NCBI GenBank assembly: GCA_028564675.1
Contig: JAOVVO010000341.1
Coordinates: 1 to 64,000, forward strand
DNA length: 64,000 nucleotides
Reading direction: 5' to 3'
Origin: Onchocerca lupi
Lineage: Eukaryota; Nematoda; Chromadorea; Rhabditida; Onchocercidae
The translations under genes were made by a program, and so were the position numbers. The notes below the pieces were generated by a model that did no database searches, was not told the origin of the DNA, and saw only the letters and a program-made list of their open reading frames with translations. The number at the start of each line of letters is the position of its first letter. Within the stretch, counting starts at the first letter, position 1. Shown here in pieces: positions 1 to 12,174 of the stretch.

Positions 1-48
1 TCTTTTTTTTTCTTGTTTTTTTTTTTTTTTTTTTTTTTTTCATTTCAG

Positions 49-1403
49 AATTTGCAATGAAGCGATATATAAGGAATCCATCGATGTTAAGTTGTCAATT
101 TAGTGAAGCATGCGCCTGGATGAATGCTCCTACTGATGATTTACTTGATACATCAGATTTTTACTTATTTTATAAGAAAAATTTCAAATTATTTCCACTA
201 CAAATTCAACCAGGATTACCCGATCCATTGAAAGGTTTTTCATAATTTTTGATTTTATACAAGTTAATAACGAAATTTTTTCCTTTTTTAAAAAAAAAAA
301 AAATATTTTAAAAATAACCATAGTAAAATGAATTTCTAAAAAAAAAAAAGAAAAGTTTGAATTATGATAAGTTGTTTATTGGATCTAATGATTTTTAAGC
401 TGGTTAAATCAGTTTTAGAATGAAATCACTCATTTTCTGAAATTAATCTTTTCATAATAAACCATTCAAGATTCGAAATATACTTTTTACAAGTAATTTA
501 TTTTCAGATACAAGATTTGTTCTCGCAGGTAATACAACAACAGATGCTCAAAGTGCAGTACTTGTTAGTGCACCAATTGCTTGTCAACGAACGCCCGGAT
601 TATTGACATTCAAGTAATTTATTTGAATATCGAAAATAAATTAACTTGTAAGATATGAGCGATTTATTTCGATATTTTCTTCTAATCAATTTTTGGAACA
701 AGCAAAGAAGTCCATTTCCTTGAAATTTCATTCATTTTGAAAGCATAGTATGAAGCTTTTTTTATATCCAAATATTATTTGAGTAAAAATTAAATTTATT
801 TATGAAATTTTCGAAATATTTTAGATATTGGCTATATAATGAAGCAAAAATTGAGACATTGATTTTAAAACCTGCTACCAAACGGAATCGTCTTCGGGTA
901 ATTGATTTTTTTTCATTCATTACTATAGATGAAAATTGAAATTTTCGTTCCCATTTTACGAAATGTGAAATGAAAAGAAAATTTATATTTTAAGGTCATT
1001 CTACGTCCACTCACCGAATGCTACTTCTTTCGTGCCTTTAATGATCATTGTCAAGTTGAAATACCGGAAATCAATGAGCCATTTCGAATTGGTATTCGTG
1101 TCCATGGTTTAAAAAATTCAGCATTGGGTAGTTTCGGGATGATAACTGATATTGAATATAATGCTGATATATGTTTGGAACCTAGTGAGTTGATAAAAGC
1201 TCTTTCTTAAAAAAAAAAAAAAAAAAAATTCTTTAACCAAATCATCATAACATTTATTCGCTGTTTTTAACAAGAAAATAATGCTAAAAGATAATCTTAT
1301 CAATTGATTTCGCATGTACAACAAATATTTCAATTCGCACTTAATTTGTTTGGATAAATCACTGAAATATTTAGAAGACAAGTAATATACCTTTCAAGAT
1401 CTG

Positions 1404-1435
<32 letters not shown>

Positions 1436-4400
1436 AAACTTTGACGAAATCATACAAGTTTGAAAGCTTAATCGTCAATTAATAATTTATCCTCAAAAAC
1501 TGAAATTCAGAATTAGCAACGATTTTTGGAACTCGAGCAATTCCATTACTATCAGTTGCATCTTATCCGATTTCGGCTGCCGATCTTTCCTGTACCGATT
1601 ACAATGCAACTTGTCGCTGGTCAAACAGTCATTCATCATCATCTGAATGGAAAATCGGATGGAATCGTCGAAAATGGGTGGAAATTTTCGGAAAAGAAAG
1701 TATGCCAACCGGAAGCTTCTTCTATCAGTATATCGATTCAGTCAATAAAAAGCCGTATTCATTATTGCGTTCAGAACTTATTCCTTGCACGAGTACTGTT
1801 GCAACTTTTACCTTTAGGTTTGATATATTTACATTTAAATAGTTATGATGATTTTGAAATTAAGAAAATACAAATTTTTGAAAAAGAGAAAGAATATTAG
1901 ACAAATAATTTAATCATTCAGTAAATGCGAACTTGGGATTTTAACGAGAATTCTAATCCAGATTCTGTAATTTCATTTTCTTTTTTTTTTTTTTCATTCT
2001 TTTTTTGCAAATTTTTATACTGCATAAATTTAACGGTTTCAACAAAAGAGTCAAAAGTTGCATAATAATATAAGAATTGATATTTGAACTCGACTATTTG
2101 TATCAATTCTTAGAAAATGCATCATCCATTTGTGGGATCTTTTAATTCAAGCATTAGTAGTAATTTTACACAAAGATAAATCTGCCAAATGCAAAGGATT
2201 TTTGTTGAATTCAAATCTAACAAATTTTCCATTTCAAATCATTTCTGTTTACAGATATTGGTTACAATCAGGTACACAAGTTCAAGTTTGTACAATTACT
2301 GCATCAAATGTTATAATAAGCTGTGTATATCTAAGCGAAATAGGCGTTCCTGGGCCTATTAACATTGATATCGATGCACCATCTGATGAATCTTTCCGGG
2401 TACGAATTTGCTAATTTGTAGATTTAAGTTATTCATAATTATATGAAGCAATTAATTTCAACATTAATTATTCGAATGATAATACTTGATAAGACAAGTA
2501 TCATTGTTAGCTAATGTGAGTAACTAATGAAGTCTTCCATAAATGATATTCACTTGTAGTATCTTGCCCATACTATTACGAAGCAAGTTTCATTTTACAG
2601 ATTGTATTTGAAATGATCAATTTTGATATTTCAACCTTTGGCCTTGTTGTTATCGATGATTTGCAATTTACTGGTTCATTATGTCATGAAGTAACAACGC
2701 CACCCAGTACAACAATTAATCCGTTATTGATCAAACAACTTTTCTCACTTAAACCATATCCGAATATGCTTATCGTAAGTGAATCAAACTTTATCACCTT
2801 ATAAAATTATCGAAATTGGTATATTTTTCAGGTTTTTCTGATGAAGAAAATTTCACACATAACATTTTTGGTATGAATGAAAATGATGAAATTAAATCCT
2901 TTCAAAGATATTCTATCAATAGTGGAAGATTATCTGTGTTCCTCATAGCAATCCATCGTTGTAGTCTTCTCTTCAATTGTAATAAATGAAGAGATATTTC
3001 CCCAACATTAATTCGTATGGATCATTCAAAAAGCTTCAAAATTGTATCACTAATTTCAGGATAATATACCAACATTGAATTGTGATTTCAATCGAAAATG
3101 TCCCCAATGGGAAAGTGATGGACATTGGTTGGTAGGGATGGTTCCAACTGATAAGGATTCCTTCACATTACCTTCGTCAATAAAAGGTTTATGTTTCATA
3201 CAATATTTTAGAATTTTTTAAAATCATTTATTATGATAGCAACTATTAACTACCAGATCATTATAGTTCAAAGTTTGTACTTGATGCATAATTGTATCAA
3301 TAACATAAATCACTTAATTGATGTTTCATCTTTTGAATTTATTCATTTCCAGATAAAGTTTCGGTAGCTATTCTCAATAAATCGATGGCTACCTTACAAT
3401 CCCGAAAAGTACCATGCGCTTCTAAAGCCATGATTTTCGTCGCATACTTTCGAACCGAAAAGGCTGAATTAATGGTGTGCATCGAAAAGAAATGTGTTAA
3501 CACTAAACATGAGCATTCTGGTAAAGTATTTTTCAAAAGTTCCAAAATATTTTTAATTTATTATTTGAAATGCTTAATGAGACAGAAATAGTACTTGAAC
3601 ATTAAATAAATTATTAAAAGTAAACAAAACATAGATAATTTTTGGTTTACGTTTTTTCGGTTGGCTTTCAATGAAAGTTGATCGTCAGAAACCATTTTTC
3701 ATCCGGTTAATTGCAAAATCAACTGGACCTGGTTTGGTTATTGTTCGGAAAATAGAAACAGCTGGCAATTGGTGTCCACTTCTGTCATTATCGCAATATG
3801 CTTGCGAAACAATTAGCTGTACATTCAGTCAAAGTTTTTGCGGCTATAAGACGGAAATAAATTCACGTGCCAATGTTTTATTTACAAGCGATTCGAAGGG
3901 TAATTTTGATTTATCATTAATCAATCAATAGTTTTTATATTCAAATATTTTTCTCCCTTGGAAATTTACTGGGAATTTTCTTATTACATTTCTTTTGCTG
4001 CATTGTTTTAGTTTGTTGTCTTTGTAAATTAAAAAATATATTAAAAAAAAAAAATGAAGTCTACCAAATATTAATATATTAGTATTAAGTAATATATTAA
4101 CATTTGGTTATTCAAGTTTAGATTCAATTGAGTAGTTATAATTTATAATAAGAAATTTTAAACCTTATCCAATGTCATAAAAATTAATTCCATTACTTAA
4201 TATTATTTGCTTAATATGTTCAGGAATAACAGCAAATATTAACAAAGGACCAGGTTTAGCCGTACTGTGGTCACCGCAGTTTAAACTTTCACGACCAGTT
4301 GAATTGCAAATTAAGGTTAATTTTTCGAATTTTTGATCAATTGGGAATTGATATATAAAATGAAATAATTAATTAATCCATTGCTTCTTATGATGTTTGT

Positions 4401-5245
4401 TTATTAATCCATTAAACAGGAAACTGAAGATGTGAAAATTTGAAGCAGTAACAGATACTAATTCTCTCTTTTTTTTTTTTTTTTTTTGAAAACAAAGAAA
4501 ATAATATAATGGTTGAAGAAAATCTAAAGACAAATCATTAATTATTTTTCGAAACAGTCTTTGACCTCAATGACCTCACCGCACATTCATAGTTCGTTTA
4601 TGGAAATTTTCCAAGTGAAGCGATGTTTAGTAAACATACATAATCTCTCTTTTTCTGATAATCTTCTTCTCAATCCTTAAAAAAACCTTTCGAAACAATC
4701 TTTGATCTCATTTACAATTCGTTTACGGAAATTTTCCAGGAAAAAAGTTCAGTAAACGCGCATAATCTCTCTTTTCCTGATCATCTCAATCCTTGAAGAA
4801 ACTTTTTCCTACAAAGGGATTAAATTAATAGATAGAAAAAAGAACTTTGTTTTTTCGTTTTTTGTTATATCTCATTTTGAAATAGAAGAACATGAAATGA
4901 CTGCTTTATAATATAATTTTGCTTTTATTAATTCTTTATTAATGTTTACAGAAATTATCGATTTTCGATTTCAAATAGCTGATTAACTTTCAGATCTATC
5001 AGTCAACATTTGGTTCTCAGACATTCTTATGTGGTGATGATTTTAGCAGCTTGTATGATTGTCAACCGATATTAGGTCCAAAAATAGAATTGCCAACAAC
5101 AGAAGAAATAATCTTACCACTTGATCAGGAAGCTCAAAATTTCACAATTGTTGCGGTGCATGATAAATTTGTTGAATTTGGTGCGGCGAAATTTACCATT
5201 TTAAAAATTGATCTGTTAGATGAAAACAGAAAATCATTATGCTAA
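49..5245 (+). CDS. Large MAM-like repeat extracellular protein (3' part, 13 exons)
   Basis: Partial gene; upstream exons lie outside the window. Exons: 49-234, 508-613, 825-897, 995-1184, 1511-1817, 2255-2399, 2601-2774, 2832-2870, 3060-3186, 3353-3520, 3678-3899, 4224-4315, 4994-5245 (stop). All phases agree, giving about 693 residues. The protein consists of roughly four diverged repeats, each opening with a Cys-pair segment (LSCQFSEACAW, LSCTDYNATCRW, LNCDFNRKCPQW, ISCTFSQSFCGY). In the first two this is followed by a Cys-Pro/Arg segment, an aromatic KYWL/RYWL strand and a closing Cys, the general order of MAM domains. Exon boundaries fall at equivalent places in the first two repeats, suggesting internal duplication. 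No membrane segment is visible near the C-terminus, so a secreted or matrix protein is likely. The exons at 2832 and 3678 are the weakest: the first is tiny, the second has a poor acceptor. I cannot name an orthologue, and the MAM assignment is by pattern only. Confidence 0.6.
4555..4802 (+). repeat. Imperfect tandem duplication in last intron of MAM-like gene
   Basis: Two copies of a segment of roughly 110-130 bases follow one another. Both share the blocks 'cgaaaca.tctttga.ctca', 'ttcgttta.ggaaattttcca', 'ataatctctctttt.ctgat' and 'ctcaatcctt'. They differ by several substitutions and small indels, so the duplication is not recent. Confidence 0.75.
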
Positions 5246-8200
5246 AGCAATAATCCTAACTAATTTATTCTTCTAATCCTAGAATGGATGTAAGTTTTTG
5301 AAAAAAAAAATAGTGCTCTTTTTTTTTTCCTACGAAAAGAAAGAAAATTCAAGAAAAAAAAAAGAAAAAAAAAAGTTCAACCTAATCCGAAAAGTTTAAG
5401 TTTAAAGTTTAATAAAGTTTGGATTCAAGTAGAGTTGACTAGAATCAAGCTTAAAATACCGTTACATTCTCTTAAAATTTCCTTCAGTGACTTACTTTTC
5501 GGATCCGGAAATCTTTTAGCTCGTGTTCACATTTTTTCAAATCGCTGTAAAGATTAAATGTCAAAATACAGTTCTGTATTTACCATTGAGATTTGGTGTC
5601 AATTAATTTATTGCTATTTATTAATTTATGATCAGCAATTTTGTTGTTCCATGTATTGCTATTTATTGCATATTGCTATTGATAAGCGATAAGAAATCTT
5701 GAATTCCAAAGCAAATAATAGTAAACTTTGTTGATGTCTACATCTAATAATAAAATAAAGTGAAAAATTTATTTTTTTTTTTTTTGAAGTAACGAAATGC
5801 AAAGCTTTTGACTTTTGTGATATAAATTAATGGATAAAAATGATAATGATGTCTGGTGGCAAAAAGATTCGTTTTGAACATATCATAAACAAACGAAGGA
5901 TTAGTGGTAAGATCATTTTTGTTATAAATAAATCTTATCTTAGCATCATCCAATTGCAGAAATCTAACTTTTATCATCTCACACTTCGGGATATTTTTAG
6001 CAATAAAATTATTTCTAGGATATTATAATGGTAAATTCAGCTTCAACTTTAAAAATTTACACATCACATCCAGAACAATTGTATGATAAATCTTAACGTA
6101 AAAATAGATTTATCGGCTGTTATTTCCAAAAAAAAAAAAAAATTTTTTTTAAATTCCATCTCCAATAAACATCGAACTGCTAAAATCAATCATATGATAG
6201 CCAAATCATTATGGTATTAAAAACTAAGAGGTAGGTTAGAAAAACAATTGAATAAAAAGGATGAGAAAGACGGAATTTTTGATGAATTCTGAAAACTGGC
6301 GTGAATTTGAAAAAATTGATTAAAACTTCACAACTAAGAATTAAAATACAAATTAGCTGGCTAATCGAAAATTTAAATCATATACTTTTGCAAAAACGGA
6401 ACTAGCAGAAAAATTTTTTGAAGTTAAAATGTAAAAAGTAAAGTAATAGTTTGTTTCTTTATCATATTAGATTTGCAAAAATAATAATTGCGGGGATAAA
6501 AGAGAAAAATTGGACAATGAGATGATATTCTGCCGTTGCGAATAAATTATTTGCGACGAATGTGAGATGCGATTTGAAGGATTTGTGATTCTGAAAGGCC
6601 ATCAAACCTCTTCAAACCTGCTGGAATTCTTTGTTATCGAATCAAATCGAATCGAAATCTGAATAATCATCTAAAGTGTAGGATTACCTTCTCAACCAAT
6701 AATTTCATACCTGGAAAAAAAGGTATAATTGATGAATTATTCTCGATTATAATTGAGCAATAACGCAATTTCTAGTGCTACATGAACAAAAAGAAGAAAA
6801 GAAGAATTGAATTCGATAAGAAATATAAATAAGGAAATGAAATGAAACTTCTGTCACTAGCATAAAGTTAAAGATGGTAGAAATTTCTGATTCAACTCTT
6901 CATACTATAATCTTTTTTGCTTTTAAATTAAAAACTCATTAACTGATTTGTTGAAAGTCTTTTCGATGCAAAAAAATATGCATAATTTATTAGATATTGG
7001 ATACCAAAAATTTTGTGAAACCAATTATAATAATCGATACATAGTTTTCTTCTATCAATAGTTCTCTTCAAAATTTCATTAAATTTAGAAATTTTGATAA
7101 ATTTTTTTTCCAAGCAAATTAAGAATGATTCCGAATTGATCTTTTGTCACTTTTAGTGAACTCTCAATTGCTATATCATATTTATAATTCAAATACTTTA
7201 CTCAAAATTTTAAAGCATTTTTATCAAATATGCTAATTGATGAATACTCAAAAATAATTCATAACTTCTTTCTACTACCATCAAACAATGTTTTACTTCT
7301 CTCATTTTTTCGGTTCTTTTCAAAGCAAACGATATAATGTGCTCAAGGCAGGCGTCAACATGTCGTATATTATGCATGTCGCGAACTAATTTACCGTATT
7401 TCCGGTAAACCGTTTAATAGAAACAAGCAAAAAATCAAAATTATTGGATTTTTCAAATATATGAAAAGGAATTAATTACCCATTCTAAAATATCATAAAA
7501 TTTTGATGTAATAAAAAAAAAATTGCATCTGTTAAAAAGGCACATTTTTTTTTTTGGTACATTTTAAAATTTGTACATTTTTTTTTTCTTTTTTTTTTTT
7601 TTTTTCGGACATTTCATTCAATATTCTATTACAATAAAAATGGAATCAGGCGAAAATTATGATTCGAAACAAAACTTCGAATAACTGTCTCAAATGAATT
7701 CAGCTTCTAATTTTTCATCACAATACTCTGCTCTATTCTAGACAAAGGTAAGTTAGATCGTTAATGTTAGCCAACATGTAAAAATCAAATCTAATGGATT
7801 GTTTAATCAGTTTGCTGAATGATAATACCTACAATATATTGAATGAATGCTAAAACTGAGTTCTACTTAAAAGTCTCTGTGAAACAACGTGGAATACGAC
7901 AAATGCAGTAAGAGAGGAATGACGAAAATCCGCTTGAACTATGACCCGACGTTTGTATGAAGCAGCGTAGAATAAAATAAACACAGAACGATGGAAGAAA
8001 GATTATCATCAATTATACAGCTCTATACGATGAATGAAGAAAAGATTCGAAATTCTTTCAATATTTTCAATCACTGAAATAAACAAACACTTGATGACGA
8101 TATTTTCTGTACATGTCGATATAGCAAAATAAACAATTTTGATTTTCTAATGATATGTTCTTGATGAATTATGGATATTTCCTCAAAATAAATTCGAAAA

Positions 8201-9502
8201 TATTTACTACGATTGAAAAGAAAAACAAGCTGAAAATATGTATAAATATATGAAAAAACTAAATAACCGGTGAAATTGAAATAGTTTAAAATGAACATAC
8301 AAAAAGAGAGCAAACAAAACCATATAAACTTTCTTTATTATGATAGAAAGGACATGTTTCGAAAATAAATAGAACAAATGATGACAAGAGAGCAAAGTTG
8401 ATGAAATTTGAAACTAAGACCCTTGAGTATATAGCGCATTCCTTTTCAAATTTCGAACATATAAATATAAAAAAATTTGAAAAACTGCAACTTGTCCTGG
8501 AAATTTTTGATGAATGAAAGAAAAGCTCTGAGAATGTTTCGAATGGATAATTTTAAAGATAAATTTCGATTACAAATATTTCGGATGACAGTGCTAGCCT
8601 AATTAGCAATCTATTCAAAGTTCTCTGAATTTGAAGCTTCTTCTTTTCACAAAGCGAAATTATTTTAAAATATATTTGGAATTTCGAAACGTCTAATAAA
8701 TTCATATGTTTTCTCAAGTTTACTCCTTGGTATTTTCATATTGCATGATGAAATTGATTCAGAAATTTTATATTATTTTCAGAACTACTTGATGCAGATG
8801 TTTAACTTTCATAATATGTTATACAATGCAGTTAGGAAAGGTTGAAAAAGACAACTGAAAACTTCGTCTTTCTCGTAAATTCTGCATATTTGATGAGCAA
8901 TTTTCTTTTGTTATCTGATCAAGAAGCTCTTTAAACTTGGTTAAAAATATAAATTTGAACATTTTAACAATTCGATGCTTGGATCGATTTCAGAATTCGT
9001 CGAGCAGATAGAAAAGAGGTTGATCGCAGGGAAACGATAGAAAAAGCTAAGGTATTATCAGTTGCTGCATGCCAAATGTGAGAAAAATTTTGCAAGGATC
9101 AAGTTACTCAGTAGTAATCTAAAATTTGCGCTCGCTTTTCAACTTGTTAAATTTAAGAGTAAATTAGAAAACTCGTAAATTACAGAATGTAATAATTCAG
9201 CTCGAATTACAAATTTTACACTGAGTAAAATTAAATTATCATTTGATTAATTAGATCGAAGAAGATTAATCATATAGAAACATGCAAACTATAAATATCA
9301 CTAGCAATTAGCTTGTCTTATTTGCTCAAAATTGATGACATTATATGCTCAAGAATATCTACTTAGAAAGTTACAATATTAAAAATCCCGTAATTTAATC
9401 CACTAGGTATAGGTATTACATTTCATTAAGAAGTTGCAATCTATAGTTGCTAAACTAGGCAATAATCTGGCATAATGATTTCAATGAATTGATATTAATT
9501 AT
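5246..9502. other. Intergenic spacer, no gene seen
   Basis: AT-rich sequence between the MAM-like gene and the 3' end of the FEZF gene. Open frames on both strands are short, without spliceable partners or recognisable domains. It holds scattered A/T homopolymers (for example around 7510-7605). Both flanking genes end here, so the spacer is convergent. Confidence 0.6.
5411..5416 (+). promoter_or_regulatory. Poly(A) signal AATAAA after the MAM-like gene
   Basis: A canonical AATAAA hexamer lies about 165 bases after the stop codon at 5245 on the coding strand. It supports that stop as the real end of the gene. Confidence 0.5.
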
Positions 9503-12174
9503 TTAATGATCGTTTGATGATGATGTAATTTGGTGTAGCTTACGTATATGCTTCTTGAGATCAAAATTACGACAGAAGCCCCGGGCGCAAATTGAACAAA
9601 TGAATGGTTTCTGTTCTCGATGTGTATGCATATGAAATGTTAGATTGTAGGTTTGATGAAAAGCCTTATTGCATACATTACATTTGAATCGTTTCTCTCC
9701 GCTGTGCGTCAATTTGTGATTTTTATAATTTCCATTTTGATGAAATCCTTTACCGCATAGTTCGCATATATATGGTTTATAACCTAAATCAATAAAATCT
9801 TCAAGTTATCATAATTCAATTTTAGAAAAAAACATCATCATCATCATCATCTATTATACGTTTTGTTATGTACATTATTGGATTTTTGTATTTTTTGAAT
9901 TATGGAATTTCATATTTTGAATTTAAGTTTATTGCTAAAATTATTAAAGCAACAACTGTTTCAAGCGTAGAACTTTTGTAATTTATCCATTTTTCGATTT
10001 TCATCACTCAGCTTTATGTCAATTTTAATTTCATAAAATCTAATTTAGCAAATTTTTCGTTCCAAATTTTTTTAAATTTAATTTGATGTGAGCAAAATTT
10101 TTACAAGCAAATATGAACTAAATGCTTAGCAAATATTTGTGGCAACAATTCAAATCTAAAAATTCACCCAGATGAATACGTAAATGAGTGTTGAGCGTTG
10201 ATGAGCGATTAAAGCATTTGCCACAGGTGACACACTGAAAGCTTCTTAGATGGTCATATTTTTAATGAAAATTGTCATTATTCTTCCTCTATTCCTCCTC
10301 CTTCCATCATTTTTATTAATGAGTAAATGAATTATTCTTACGCACATCTATCATCCATTATATTTCATTTTTCCCTCATAAATTTTCATATATTCTCGAG
10401 TAATTTACCAATCAATCAATTCGATCGAAATCGTTCATGAATTAATGGATAAATTATTTGAAAGAAAAATAAAAACAAAATACTTACTATATGAGGCTTT
10501 TGTTCCGTATGTATAATTTTATGACGACATAATGTTGAAGCCTGTCGAAAAGCTTTACCACAAATCTGAAATTCTTAGAAGATGCGATATTTTTAATTTT
10601 TTTCAGACATATTTAAATTTGAATTAACAATTTTTCAAGACCAAAATAATATTATAATTGTATATTTTACGATAATAAAACGAATTTCAGATCATTTCGA
10701 ATTAATCATTTGCAATAAAATCAGTTCTATTGTTAAAATTTTCCATTAACACTCAATTCAACGTATTTTTCAGTGAAGACACAATTGTGCATCAAACGAA
10801 TACAGCTCATTATGAATAACCAAATTATTTTCATCATGCTCTAACTGAGTTATCAATGTTAAGATTATCAGTTCTTCTCCAACTACCTATTTGACAAACA
10901 TCTTCCATCATTTGTCAGATTTTAACACTTTCATGCTGCCATGAAGAAGCCAAGTCGAATCTTGTGTGAATTTGTTTTATGCTAAATATTCACAATTGGA
11001 ATCTGAATCTGACTGAGATCAAGATTTTATATTTCAGGAATCTAAATCTGATATAAGATCAAGATCTTATATTTCAGGAATCTGAATCTGATCAGGATTT
11101 TATAAAGAAGTCATGAACCTTAAAAATAAGAGTTAGAGAAAATGTTACTAAATTTATCTTTTCATACATACAAAATTTTTACTAAATTAATAGATCGTAG
11201 TAAGAAGAAAAACTTTTCTGTACGGAAAAAATTAACAAAAATATCGGAAAAATTAAGAGGTGGAAGAAAAATAGAAGAAAAGATAATTCTCGGTGTTAAT
11301 CGTATTTCATTAAATGTTAAAGCTTGGAAAATAATTTTCCAATTTTACAATTGAAGAAAAAAAAAATTTTCGAAAATAACGAATCAATCAAGTTGCAGTG
11401 GATTAAGCTGAATTTCATTAATCCAAAATTAATTACTTCTTTATTAAGCTAAAATAAGTAACAAAATGAATTACTGAATTAGGCAATTAATTATCAAAAT
11501 TGCATTATCTAGAAGATTGTAAAATAATAAAAAAAAAATAAAAAAAAAAAGACTTTGCAAAGAAATGGTCGGGCTCCAGTATGCACCGGCATATGCCTTG
11601 TCAAATTGTAATGTGCATTAAAAATTTTGCCACATTCTGGACATTCAAATGATTTGCGTTTTTCGTCATTCCAAGAGCCATTCCAGAATGAACTGGATGA
11701 TCCAGACGTCCATACTCTATTTTGTCTTCTATCAATTGTAAAATCTGAAATTTCAACAATTTTATCATCAATTTAACTATTCTTAAATTTAAATTCCAAT
11801 TACGTTTCTACTGCAAAATGCATAGTACCTGTGCAATAATACATCTATTGGAGAAGTAAATAATAGATTAAATCAGGCTTGTCCAGATTGCTTAACTAAA
11901 ACTGTATATCAGTTATAGAGTCCAAAATTTGAAGTGCTTATTTAGCTTATTTATTAAATAAATTGTTAATAATTAAATGAGATAATGGCCAAGAAAAAAA
12001 AAAAAAGACCAAATATAATAAAAGTAAGGATAAAGAAAAAAAAAAGAGTAACAAAAACTTATTAACATATTTTAGCGAAAATAAAAATATTATTTCTACC
12101 AGCAAATTTAAAATTCATGCAAAAATTTTACCCGAATTAAGAATGGTATCAATGGAAAATGGAAGGAAAGACAT
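9503..12174 (-). CDS. fezf: FEZF-family C2H2 zinc-finger repressor (5 exons)
   Basis: Exons in coding order: 12174-12132, 11744-11554, 10565-10488, 10234-10168, 9783-9503. Phases close to a 219-residue protein. The N-terminus MSFLPFSIDTILNS carries an eh1-type Groucho-binding motif (FSIDTIL), the hallmark outside the fingers of FEZF proteins. Six consecutive C2H2 fingers follow from about residue 67, with the characteristic sequences FNAHYNLTRHMPVHTGARPF, FRQASTLCRHKIIHT, FNRSSTLNTHLRIH, FHQNGNYKNHKLTHSGEK, FHQTYNLTFHMHTH and FCRNFDLKKHIRKLH; these match FEZF1/2 almost residue for residue. FEZF proteins repress transcription in the nucleus during forebrain and sensory neuron specification in other animals. 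This version is very short: only about 65 residues separate eh1 from finger 1, and few residues follow finger 6. The donor of exon 2 is AAA|GTCTTT, a weak site. The ATG choice rests on the eh1 position. Confidence 0.93.
10993..11102. repeat. Short tandem repeat in FEZF intron 2
   Basis: About three diverged copies of a unit near 45 bases, built from 'ggaatctgaatctga' and 'agatcaagat.ttatatttcag', lie in tandem within the second intron of the FEZF gene. The unit contains TTTCAG, but no coding frame follows it. Confidence 0.7.

Noticed and set aside
11142..11354. 70-codon lysine-rich open frame on the plus strand
   Set aside because: It lies in FEZF intron 2, antisense, with AT-rich biased composition and no support.
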